Position numbers and translations under genes: made by a program | The notes under the pieces: generated by a model | Database searches by the model: none | What the model was told of the DNA's origin: nothing | What the model saw: the letters and a program-made list of their open reading frames with translations, nothing else | Assembly (NCBI GenBank): GCA_964030475.1 | Contig: CAXIPT010000002.1 | Coordinates: forward strand, 20,762,022 to 20,826,021 | Direction: 5' to 3' | Origin: Tethya wilhelma | Taxonomy: Eukaryota > Porifera > Demospongiae > Tethyida > Tethyidae | Length of the DNA stretch: 64,000 nt | In this document: positions 40,376 through 51,076 of the stretch, in pieces | Layout of the letters: every line of letters starts with the position of its first letter | Position numbering within the stretch: the stretch's first letter is position 1

Positions 40376-40477
40376 CTAGCTGTAGTCTGGAGGAGGTAAA
40401 CTGTCCACAGGTGAACTCATTAGTTCTCTATCATCAGGGTTATACCCTTCCTCCTCTTCCACAGTCTCTAGCAGTGG
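40376..40477 (-). CDS. Possible terminal exon of a minus-strand gene lost in the gap
   Basis: After a minus-strand acceptor (CACGCAG) the frame reads PLLETVEEEEGYNPDDREL, then MSSPVDSLPPPDYS and a stop: 33 residues, acidic and ending PPPDY. The reading is clean but short and has no Met. The N at 40507 hides anything upstream. It could be chance. Confidence 0.3.
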   Translation of the reverse strand, partial: PLLETVEEEEGYNPDDRELMSSPVDSLPPPDYS

Positions 40478-40481
40478 CTGC

Positions 40482-40507
40482 GTGTGTGTGTGTGTGTGTG
40501 TGTGTGN

Positions 40508-40563
<56 letters not shown>

Positions 40564-40565
40564 CC

Positions 40566-40606
<41 letters not shown>
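40482..40606 (+). repeat. (GT)n and (CT)n run with contig join
   Basis: GT units, an N at 40507, then CT units up to the splice acceptor of the next exon. The 5' part of SH3BP5 is missing at this join. Confidence 0.9.
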
Positions 40607-40607
40607 G

Positions 40608-41551
40608 GTGGTGGCTGCAGAGAAGGAGCGCAGAGAGAGTGAGGTTGAGCACCTGAGGATCATGGAGGAGTGCACTAGAGTCCTGGGGGAGTACAGAGCC
40701 ACAGAGAAGAAGCTGCGAACACACATCAACAAGTCCAGGTAACTGACAAGCAGGTGTGATGTCATGTCAGCAACAATAGCAGTTATAGTACAACTGATTG
40801 ACACTGATTTGTATGTAGGCCCTATTACCAGGAGCGTTACCGTGCCAACCAGCGGCTGACACAGATCAGACTCCACGTCCAAGCCCTGGAGGCCAAGATC
40901 CAAGAGGCAAAGAATGCCTACACCTCTACCTTGAAACGCCTTGAGACTCTCAATCTCAACACTGAAATCCATGAGCGCAGGCGGACCCTGGTGAGGACTC
41001 ACCTGACTCCTAGGAGGGTCTACGCCACGAGCAGTAACCCCGAGCTGAGGAGAGTGGCGTTAGGCCATGGCGGGCCAGCCAGCGATACAGAGTCTCTGGA
41101 CAGTCTACAGTTGGAGAATGGTGTCCATTACACTGGCAGCACCAACTCCCTACCTTCCTCCATTGGCACCAGCTCTGTCTCTCGCAGCCCAACCCCCGAT
41201 ACCAGGACCAACTCTCCTTCTCCTGAGGGGTTAAACCCTCTCATTAACAGAAACACTTCTCCAGTTGGTGGTGAACCGCGACATGGAGAGAGTCCTCTTG
41301 TAGCCAGTGTGACTCCACCCCTTACCAGGAAGGCTCCACCCACTCTGACAATCGAGAGTCCCTCCAATGAGCCACCTCAGACCATTGAAGCACCAGCCCA
41401 GGCTGTTGGTGGCAGCAGTGGACCACCACAGCCTAGCATCATCCTCAGTGAGCCACAGACCATTGAGTCTGTTGCCAGTGAACTGGTGGAGAGAACATTG
41501 GCTAGAGCAGTTGACAAGTTGCAACTAGACCACAGCGAGCAGCACACATGA
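40608..41551 (+). CDS. SH3BP5: SH3BP5 (Sab) family Rab11 exchange factor, 5' truncated
   Basis: Exons 40608-40738 and 40819-41551 encode the last ~287 residues. The coiled coil EYRATEKKLRTHINKSRPYY, then LEAKIQEAKNAY and LKRLETLNLNTEIHERRR, matches the SH3BP5/SH3BP5L core (EKKLKRAINKSKPYF, LKNLEMISDEIHERRR). The rest is a Ser/Pro-rich disordered tail that ends in a short helix (SVASELVERTLARAVDKL). SH3BP5 is a guanine-nucleotide exchange factor for Rab11 and also binds BTK and JNK. The first half of the V-shaped coiled coil lies in the gap at 40507. Confidence 0.85.
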
Positions 41552-41908
41552 ACACAACCACACACACACTTTCACTGATTGTTATTGCATCAAGTCTGTT
41601 TATTAATTTATTTGTGAGATGTTATATTTTCCCTAACACTATATAAACTGTTGTTCATATTTCATAGCAAGAGAAGAATTTATTTATTAACTAGTTTCCA
41701 ATTGATGGAATGGTACCCTTTCATTGCATGCATGCATGCCTGTATATCTTCTAGCATTCTCTCTGCTCTTGTTGCTACTAGGTAATTGGTAAGTGGTCGA
41801 TACCAAACTTTACAGCTTTCTGGTATTGTCGACCATTTCCAGTTGTGTAGTTCCTCGCATGTTTTATTTCTCGCCCACCATCTCAACTGTCTAGCTGCAC
41901 TTGCCACT

Positions 41909-43085
41909 ATGGCGAGGAAAGGAGTATTTCTGTGTGTACTAGTGGCCCTGCTCAGCCGATCGCTGGCCGCCAACTCTCATTATAAAGACGGAGAGAAGGT
42001 AAAACACTTTGACGATGAATGTAAAGTGTGTGACTTCCCACGACATAAATTTTCATATGCAGATCACTCTTTACGTGAACAAGGTCGGTCCGTACTTCAA
42101 CCCCCAGGAGACCTACCACTACTACTCCCTGCCGATGTGTCGGCCGTCAAAGGTACTTCCCTTACCGGCCAGTGTCCCTGTGTGTCACAATGTCCTGTCT
42201 GCAGGTGGAGCATCGCAGCCTGACGTTGGGGGAGATCCTAGATGGTGATCGCATGGCTGTCTCCATGTACAACATCAGCTTCAAGGAGTCCTTCGAGAGG
42301 AAGGTTCTGTGCACCACCTCCCTGAGTGAGTCAGACATCAGCAAGCTGCAGGAGGCCATCGAAGATCTCTATTACTTTGAGTTTGTCTATGGTATACCAA
42401 CATCATGCGCGACATTGTGCTAGTATGTGATGTAATGATGATGTAATTTATCCAATTTTAGATGACCTACCAATCCGAGGGTTCATAGGTCACTTGCACG
42501 AGGTATCGTTCATTCCCCACGAGCACAAAACCTTCCTCTGGACACACCTCCACTTCTCCTTCGAGTACAATGGGGACCAGGTGGGCTCTAATTAGAATGC
42601 CCATACTCCAGTACTAATCTCCCTTTGTGTGTGTGTGTAGCTGATTGCGGCCAATGTGAGTACAATGGGTGTGACGCCCCTCCCCCTGGTGGACACCACG
42701 CCCCCTCTCAAGGTGACCTTTACCTACAGCGCCAGATGGTACCCCTCAAAGTGAGCTAGAGTCATTGGGTATATAGAGGCAGTGCAGGGGGTAATTAGTG
42801 GTGTCTCTCCACACAGAGTCAAATACTCGGAAAGAAATACCAAACAACAAATCTTCTTTCCAAAGAGTTTAGAGGTAAACATTGCAAGCACACACACACT
42901 GTCTGCCAGTGGTGAACGATAGTGTCACAATCTGCTCTGTGGTTGCACACACTTGCATCTTTCCTCTTGCTCAGATCCACTGGCTCTCCATCATTAACTC
43001 TGTGGTCCTAGTGTGTCTTCTGCTGGGATTTGTCATGCTCATTTTGGTACAGGGATTTACTCAATGATATTTCTTCAGTCTTGTT

Positions 43086-43152
<67 letters not shown>

Positions 43153-43786
43153 GTTGCGTGTGTTGCGCAATGACTTTGCCCGCTACAACCTCACCAGCGA
43201 TGACCTTGATGGACCTGATCAGGATGACAATGGCTGGAAGATCATCAGTACAGACGTCTTCAGGTTCCCTGCTCACAAGTCGCTGCTCTCTGCTCTCCTA
43301 GGTGGGTGTGGTGTGGGTGTGGTCACTGTACTAGTGTTAATTATCATGGTTTTATAATCAGGTAATGGGACACAGTTTCTGACGCTGGCTGTGTCCATTA
43401 TTGTACTGGCACTGCTGGGCATGTTCAACGTACACAGGTAGGCCACACCCTCTCCTAAACTGGGAGGTGATAAACTGTTATATTCTCTCTCTAGACACCA
43501 TGCAATGAACTCGGCTGCCATCTTGCTGTATGCTCTCACCTCTGGCATCTCTGGCTATGTATCTGTCAGCTTCTTCAAGAAGATGGGCGGCCAAAATTGG
43601 GTGTGGAACGTCATTTTAACCAGCTCCCTGTTTTCTCTCCCCTTCTTCCTTGTCTGGAGTATTGTGAACACGGTGGCCTGGACCCACCACTCCACCCAGG
43701 CCCTGCCCTTCACCACCATCATCCTCATCATGTGCATATGGATCATAGGTACTGCACACCGCCCTATTGCCACCACTGCTAACCCC

Positions 43787-43828
<42 letters not shown>

Positions 43829-44620
43829 GATCCAGTTGGTTTCCCTCTCACTGTCCTGGGGGGTATTCTGGGGAAGAACATGGCCACTGGTTTTGATGCT
43901 CCTTGTCGCACTAAGAATATAGCTCGTGAAGTGCCCCAGGCTCCCTGGTATCGCAGTGTTCTCATCCATATGGCAGTTGGAGGCTTCCTGCCCTTCAGGT
44001 GACTAGTCTAGATTAGCTGTTGACAAGATGACTAGCTACTGTCCCTGTGTGACACCCTCAATGATGTTCTCCCTCTCCTACTAGTGCCATCTCTGTGGAG
44101 CTCTACTATATCTTTGCGACGGTGTGGGGCCGTGAAGCCTACACCCTGTATGGCATCCTCCTGGTGGTCTTCTTCATCCTCATTAGTGTGACAGCCTGCA
44201 TCTCTGTGGCCCTCACCTACTTCCAGCTCTCCTCTGAGGACTACCGCTGGTGGTGGAGGTCTGTCTTCTCATCAGGGTCAGTCACTGGGTGTTGGGCTAG
44301 TCCTCTCACTCTCACTCTCACTCTCTAGTGGCCAGTAATGATGTGTTGCGTAGCATTTATCAACACTCACACACACACACACGCACACATACACACACAC
44401 ACATACACACACTGACAGATCCACAGGGTTCTTTGTGTTTGTCTATGCTCTCTTCTACTACTACAAACGCTCTCACATGTACGGCACTCTTCAAACTGTC
44501 GAGTTCTTTGGCTACACTCTCCTGGCCTGCTATGTCTTCTTCCTGATGCTGGGCTCTGTCTCCTTCTACTCCTCCCTCACCTTTGTCCGCTACATCTACC
44601 GCAACCTCAAGATGGACTAG
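41909..44620 (+). CDS. TM9SF1: TM9SF1 nonaspanin
   Basis: Thirteen exons (41909-41998, 42063-42152, 42205-42391, 42462-42580, 42641-42750, 42817-42874, 42975-43046, 43154-43301, 43362-43437, 43495-43748, 43836-43998, 44085-44276, 44419-44620) total 1761 bp in frame, 586 residues (human 606). It has a signal peptide, a lumenal domain ([20 protein letters not shown]), then nine membrane segments. Diagnostic stretches are [64 protein letters not shown] and the end YIYRNLKMD, which carries the lysine-based KxD coatomer signal. Nonaspanins work in the Golgi and endosomes in membrane-protein sorting, and TM9SF1 in autophagy. Confidence 0.95.
43088..43153 (+). repeat. (CT)n microsatellite forming the polypyrimidine tract of a TM9SF1 intron
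   Basis: About 64 bp of CT directly before the TAG acceptor at 43151-43153. Such runs recur at acceptors across this window (for example 9592-9614, 10641-10707, 37548-37590 and 51035-51076). Confidence 0.85.
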
Positions 44621-44817
44621 AGGTCACCTGAGGTCGCACGGCATGATCAGTCAACACAAACTCATGTATTATTATTGAAATTATCAAATGTTAGATTTGT
44701 AGTGAAAATAATTATTTTAAATTTTTCCACAACATGTTATGCATGAGATTGGAAAAAATTGTTTGCTCTTTTTTTGTTATAATTCTGTTCAAAGTTCCAT
44801 TCCCATTCTGCCGTGGG

Positions 44818-45914
44818 TCACATTCCCATCCACTCTAGTGTCTTGTACTGTATCTGGCCATCAGTACAACTACATAGGAGAGTTCTCTTCTTGACCTTTG
44901 TACCTAGCCGACCTAGGGTTACCAGATTACTGATTGGTTGTTGCCATGGTAACACCACAGCGATGTAATCAGAATGCACCAGCTGGGGGTCTTGGCTGTA
45001 GACGAGATAATCACCACCATACTTGAGGGCAGAGGTCAAATAGTAGCCTCTGTGCCAGAGGTCAGAGTACACAGCATATCGCAGTTGCTCAGTTGAGGTG
45101 TCTACATGAGAAACAACAAAGGACTTGTGCAATGGGTGGCAATGATGTCAGGGGAAGAATGCTGAGAATTTCACAATGACATAGCCATCAGTGCCAACAC
45201 GAGTTGGTCATGACGAACAGTTCAGAATATTATATACGTGTTACAGGAAGTGATGTCATACCAGGAAATGACCAGGTGGTATGCAGTGGGTGTGGTCTGT
45301 CTGTTGTGTCAGCTGTGTGAATGTGGATGAGAGGAGTGAATGAACTGGTCACATCTAGTCTTGGCTTCTTGGCTTCACTGACTTCATCGTCCTTATAGCC
45401 GCCATGACCAGAGGCCTTCTCTAGCTTGGCTCTGCTGTACTGTCCACGCTGAACATCAAAGGCACAAAAATCAATTATAGACACATACATCACATTGGGC
45501 TCAGCACGAGACCATCATGTCCATACCTGCTCCTCAAAATCCTTCTCTCGAAGTTCCATAAACCTTTTTGTTTCTTCATCAGTAGGGGAGTGGGACTGGT
45601 AGGCCAGCAGAGACAGAACACCTGCAACCAACATTGTGACTCAGTTGAGTGTTACTGCAGTGCATGTACATGTGAGGAACGAACCTTTCCCCAGCAGTAG
45701 TGTCACCTCCTCAGGCATTAGTTTCAGGGGCAGTCCTAGCTCGTTGTTCTGACGTGGACTCCCTGGTAGAGCTCCTATCAAGCCTCCAACAATACGCCAT
45801 TTCTCTCTCAAATACCTAATGGCTGACAGTAATACGATAAGGGTAATAAAATGAACACACATGTGCTACACACCCACCATCTGCATTCCAAATAAGGGCG
45901 GAATCCCCATACAT
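44818..45914 (-). CDS. TSEN34: TSEN34, tRNA-splicing endonuclease catalytic subunit
   Basis: Exons 45914-45878, 45822-45685, 45621-45527, 45448-45262 and 45101-44818 give 246 residues. The N-terminal domain ALIWNADAIRYLREKW, then IGALPGSPRQNNELGLPL and KLMPEEVTLL, matches human TSEN34 (GALPRGPRQNSRLGLPLLLMPEEARLL). The C-terminal nuclease domain reads YSDLWHRGYYLTSALKYGGD, YLVYSQDPQLVHSDYI, then RLGTKVKKRTLLC. The Tyr, His and Lys of the catalytic triad are in the expected places. With TSEN2 it cleaves intron-containing pre-tRNAs in the nucleus. The gene is divergent to Tribbles. Confidence 0.92.
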
Positions 45915-46554
45915 GAACGCTGACACATGCATCAACTCCATTCATATTAGGATGCCCATGGGCAATTAATTAAAACTGCTGCGTCAGCCTGACAACGCAC
46001 AGTGCAACCTTTATTATTATGCTGACATTGCAAATCGGTTGCTAATTGAATACATGAGGTGACATCATCTATTTTGGGTGTCGGTTCAGTTTATGCTGTG
46101 AGAGGAGGAGGCTGACGAAACACCGGGATAGAGAGAGCAGCTGACCTGACAGGGAAGAATTGCGCAACCAGTTCATCATAGCTTCGCATTATATCTACCT
46201 GGCTGCCAGATTTCACCATCACATCTCAACTTTACACGACTTCTAATAATTTTACAACGTCTAGCTGGCTAGCCGTTTTATACTAAAACATGTTTACTGC
46301 GTCAAGAAGCTAAAAAGGCTGGTGCGTGTGTGACGAGGGCTCTAGCTGACCTGGCATTGAGCAAGAGAACCATCCCTGAATCAGATTTGAAGACCCTAAC
46401 TCCACTCGCGACCACCACAACGGACAAGAACTGAACACCTGGCAACAAGATTTGAATATTTTTCTGACTGGAATAGCTATAATTTTTGAAACTTTTGGAC
46501 ACCAAAAAGGAAACACAGTTTTTATTGGTTTTGTGCTACTGGTGCTGATTTGGT
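45915..46554. other. Divergent intergenic region TSEN34 / Tribbles
   Basis: 640 bp without a gene that I can support. It probably holds both promoters and the long 5' UTR of Tribbles. The frames seen here are short and low in coding signal. Confidence 0.4.
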
Positions 46555-47799
46555 ATGTTCTCCCTCGTTTCCCACCTTGAGTCACTCGGCCAACAACAAG
46601 CAAAAAAGAAGCAACAATGTATTTCGTCAAACGATAGAACTCAAACTGTAGAGCCACCTCCCGTGGTTCCATTTGCTCCTGGTACCCCTGTCATCTCTCT
46701 TGGGGAGTATCTGGTGCCGGCTCATTCTCTCTCAGAGAGTGAGAGCAGCAAGCCATGTCTGAACAGCCACACCAATGAAGCTATGAATGTGAGGATATAC
46801 GACATGAAATCCTTCCAGAGCAAGAGTCACCTGTTCCTGGCCAACATCAGGGGAGTGCATCGCATCAGAGATGTGCGTGTGATGGGGGAGAGTGTGTTTG
46901 TGTTCAGTGGGTGGACGTGCGGCGACCTGCATCATTATCTGAGGGAGAAGAAGAGGCTGAATGAAGCCCAAGCAGCCCCGCTCTTCCAACAGATAGTAAG
47001 CCTGGCGCTGGATGCCCACTCCCAAGGCATTGCACTCAGGGACATTAAGCTGAAGAAGTTTGTGTTTGAGGACCCTGAGAAGTAAGTGAAACCTTGTGGC
47101 ATGCGAGAGCTGATAAGGTTGTGCTTAGCTGGCAAAAGGTTGTGTGTGTATTGAAAGTAGTGCTGCGCTGGCATTCCTCACTAGTTGTAATCACGACATA
47201 CCATTGTTAGATGTACACATTGGCATGAATACTATTACACTCTGCCTATATGGTCTACAGTGTCAACTATTGCGCAATTTCCTATTGAGAGGGAAGTCAC
47301 TTGAAATCATACAGCTGTAGCAATGCAACAACATGGAAACCACACTAGTAATCATGTGTCCTCTTGTGTTTCCCCTTGCAGGACCATGCTGTCATTACAA
47401 CACCTAGATGATGCTCACACCATGGATGCATCAGGTCAGCTCTCAGAGAGGCATGGCTGCCCGGCCTATGTCTGTCCTGAGATGCTGCAGCCTGGCAACT
47501 ACTCTGGGATGGCTGCTGACCTCTGGAGTCTTGGTGTCATCCTCTACACTCTATTAGTTGGTCGCTACCCATTCTTTGACAACAGTCCCCAGAGGCTGTT
47601 CTCTAAGGTTCGTAGTGGCTACTACGAGGTACCAGAGACCATTTCCCCATTGGCCCGCTCCCTGATCAGCTCCCTGCTGGCCCACGAGCCCCACAATAGG
47701 GTGCTGACAGAGGTCATCCTGGAACACCCGTGGTTCACTCACGCCTCAGACCAGGAGATGTTTCTGAGAACACATGACCAAACTGTTCCCAAAATGTAA
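46555..47799 (+). CDS. TRIB: Tribbles pseudokinase
   Basis: Exons 46555-47081 and 47382-47799 give 314 residues. The pseudokinase has a degenerate N-lobe, the Tribbles catalytic loop ALRDIKLKKFVF in place of HRDLKxxN, no DFG (LQHLDDAHTM), then HGCPAYVCPEML and ADLWSLGVILYTLLVGRYPF. The C-tail has ILEHPWF, like the MEK1-binding ILLHPWF, and the last residues DQTVP. This is a short version of the COP1-binding motif DQIVPE of vertebrate TRIB, after which the protein stops at once. Tribbles proteins dock COP1 onto substrates such as C/EBP and modulate MAPK and AKT. Confidence 0.93.
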
Positions 47800-47846
47800 A
47801 CTTAACTAGGCCCTTTGTGTTCACAGCGTATGTGTCTTTATTTGTG

Positions 47847-47853
<7 letters not shown>

Positions 47854-47933
<80 letters not shown>

Positions 47934-47938
47934 NNNNN

Positions 47939-47993
<55 letters not shown>
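47854..47993 (+). repeat. (GT)n and (GA)n microsatellites joined by NNNNN
   Basis: A GT run to 47933, five Ns (47934-47938), then a GA run to about 47993. The C-terminal exons of ERGIC3 should lie here and are missing. Confidence 0.92.
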
Positions 47994-47997
<4 letters not shown>

Positions 47998-48028
47998 TTG
48001 CAACACAGCAGCTGTGATGATAGCATAC

Positions 48029-48243
48029 CTGTCGGACTATCCTCCAATGATACTTCAGTATACCCATCTAATGGGTTCAATTGCCCAGGGTAGACCTCAC
48101 CAAAGGACAGGTGGTTGATGGTGTGGGTGAAGTTAAACTGTAGGTGGAATAAAACAGCTCCTCACACTTACATCACTGGTGAACAAACACACATACAGTA
48201 CCTTCTTGATCCCAAATGGCTGCAAGTCATGAACTGGATGGAT

Positions 48244-48285
<42 letters not shown>

Positions 48286-49388
48286 AACTCAAGTGCCCAT
48301 GATGTCACCACTTTAGATTGTAGGCAATGCAGCATACCCTGGTCAATATTCTGTTCCTCAACTCACCATGGACGTGGTGCTGTTGGAAGCTCTTGCCAGG
48401 AGCAAAATGGATGTTCCCTGCGACTTTGCTCACTTCAATGTAGCCGTGGATCTTGCAGCCTTCGTTGATCTGCTCCTTGAGCTTCCCCGCCCAGCCATCC
48501 TTGACACACTGCTCTATCCCACTGGGACTGGTGAGGGCCCAGCCCTTACGGCGGTACGCCTCACGCACATCATCACAAGTATTACAACATGGCAGGTCAG
48601 TGGTCTCAGCTCCATAGCAACTGATAAGAAGCAACACAAGATACTGATACTAACAGATATTGATATCAATACTGATATAAAGTGATGCGATTAGACACAA
48701 CACGTTCACAGTCAATTACCTTCCACAGGTCTCTTTCTCTTTCTCTTCCTCTTTCTTTGTTTCCTTCTCACCAGCTGGTTGCTCTGCCCCTTTCTCCGCC
48801 CCCTCATCCAGCTGGTACTGTTCTGGCTGTTCGTTGATGGGTGTGCCACTCTCTGAGAGCCGCTGCTTAAAGACACTATGAAGGACATCAAGCTGATGGT
48901 CCCCCGAGACATCCATGGCATCTATACTCAGATCTGATGACAAGATGGTTGGCATTCCTGAGAGTAATGGAGCGTGACCAACACAGACACACACCAACTT
49001 ACACAAGCATGGCATGCGGGGAAAGTCCACATTGAAGTTGATTTTGAGCTTCTCTCCACGGGAAACATCAACATAGAGCTCCTCACGTACCTACACGGAG
49101 GCAAGGACAACATCCGTAGCGTGTGTGTCAGTACAGCAAGTGTGTGTGGTGAACATACGTCAGTGGAGAGGAAATAGACCAGCTCTGACAGAAACAGCAC
49201 AGCTATGATCACAGCACTGACCAAGGTGACTAAAAATAGAACAGATAATATATCAATTGAAATGAGGACAATCATGTAACGTAGCTAGTATTACTTGTTG
49301 CTCCGCCATAGGTCTTCACTCTGAAGTCTTCTAGTGTCTTAGGGTAGGCGTCAAACTGCTTCAGTCTGTTCAAGAAACCTGCTTCCAT
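48029..49388 (-). CDS. ERGIC3: ERGIC3, ER-Golgi cycling receptor, 3' end lost in gap
   Basis: Exons 49388-49295, 49229-49159, 49090-49003, 48933-48720, 48620-48367, 48233-48202 and 48137-48029 stay in frame. Visible in order are LKQFDAYPKTLEDFRVKTYG, a first membrane helix (LVSAVIIAVLFLSELVYFL), ELYVDVSRGEKLKINFNVDF, LSIDAMDVSGDHQLDV, CCNTCDDVREAYRRKGW, VAGNIHFAPGKSFQQHHVH and HLSFGEVYPGQLNPLDG. All match human ERGIC3 except for a longer acidic Lys/Glu insert at the position of human DPDSLDPD. The rest of the lumenal domain and the second membrane helix are missing at 47934-47938. ERGIC3 cycles between ER and cis-Golgi with ERGIC2 as a cargo receptor. Confidence 0.93.
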
Positions 49389-49707
49389 GATCCTCAACCT
49401 GTGCAAAATTCCTTACCAAAATTTTCATAGTTTCGTATAAATAGATATAGGTAATTAACGTAAAATTATGGTTGTGTGTGAACAGTGGTTTAGTTATTAA
49501 TTGTTCAAGCGAATCTAAAGAGAAGGAGAGTGCTGTCACCGGCCGGAGCGTGTTTCAGAGGAGGCTACTCGTGTGTGGTGAGCTGCGACTTGCAACACTC
49601 GAGAGATCATTAGTACTTTTCAAGTGGTGAGCTGCTTGTCCCTGTCTGTAGACTTGAGTTCATAATTTCATTCATTATAAACACACACACACCCCGTTCT
49701 AGTCACC

Positions 49708-50537
49708 ATGGCAATGTCACTAGGACCAGACCAGAAGCTGTCGGTGTTCTTTGATACATTCATTAAAGAACTAGATGATGACTTCCAGAGTCCAACCATT
49801 TCCAAGTTTCAGAACTACATACCTGAGTGTCGGTCGTGTATGCTGGACATGGAGGAGGTAGACACACACACACACACAGTGGGAGGGCACGGGGAGTCAT
49901 GGACACTGGTCTGTTCTCTTGTAGAGTCTCTCCATGGACAAGAGCAATGTGCACAAGCTGATAGGCTCCATCAAGGAGCTGCTCAGATCTGGAGAAGGTG
50001 TGGTCTGTTTTGATTAGAGTCCTTCCCCTGATAGTGTGTGTTCCCCTACAGCTCATGGCAACACCCTCAAGACCTGTGCAGATGACCTCATCAAGTTTGG
50101 CACCCTGGTCTCCACGGCGGAGCCTGCTCTAGGTGAGTGTGGTTCAGGAAGCAAGCATAAACAATGACCAAGAGAGCCTTGGTCATTGTGAAAGTGATCT
50201 GGAATGTGTGTGTAGACCAACAGCTGGCACAGTTAGTGTGGGCACATAGCTCAGGGACTGATATGGTTGTTCTTTGTGCAGGCAATTCATTTGTCAAGTT
50301 TGGAACCCTATTTAATGTAAGTTATGGCATACTGGACAATAGTGCTAGCATAAGCCAGTCTCTCTCCTCTTGCAGCAAATGGCCTCCCTGCTTACTAACT
50401 TGGTGAGTTGGACAAATAATGGCTCTATACGTGTGTTTATGCTTGCTTCCTAACCACACACATCTAGTCTTCATCATCAAAGAACATACTTCTATTCTCT
50501 CTCAACTTGCTTTATGAAAATGAACTGAAAGGAGTAA

Positions 50538-50601
<64 letters not shown>

Positions 50602-51029
50602 NCTCTCTCTCTCTCTCTCTCTCTCTCCCTCTCTCTCCCTGTATGTGTGTGTTGGTATTGTTGGTGTAGTGTGTACAAAACACTCACTGGCACATCTCCT
50701 AATTAGGAACTGTTGCTCATAAAGTGTTTAACCTTATACTTGCAATGTCTGGAAGTGTGTTCAAAATTAGCCACACCCATTGCTCCACCCCTTGCAGAGT
50801 CGCTACAAGTCAGACATTAAGGCACTGTTTGGACAATATCAGTCTGCAAGGTAGGCCAGGACACACCAAGACCACACCCACTGAACACACCCACTATGTT
50901 TATTCTCAGGAATTCAGTGGAAAAGGAGGAGAAGAGAACATTGGTCCAGGCTGGGGTCAACGTCACTGACAGGGTGTTCACAGCTGAAGAGGTAGGATTA
51001 GCTTTAGACCAGGTATGAAAGGCTGTTCT

Positions 51030-51076
<47 letters not shown>

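Noticed and set aside
46310..46672. A 120-codon minus-strand frame upstream of Tribbles.
   Set aside because: It overlaps the Tribbles start in antisense, shows no domain and has ordinary composition.
48305..48685. A plus-strand frame of about 105 codons at 48368-48685.
   Set aside because: It is the shadow of the ERGIC3 exon on the minus strand, which has strong homology and splice sites.
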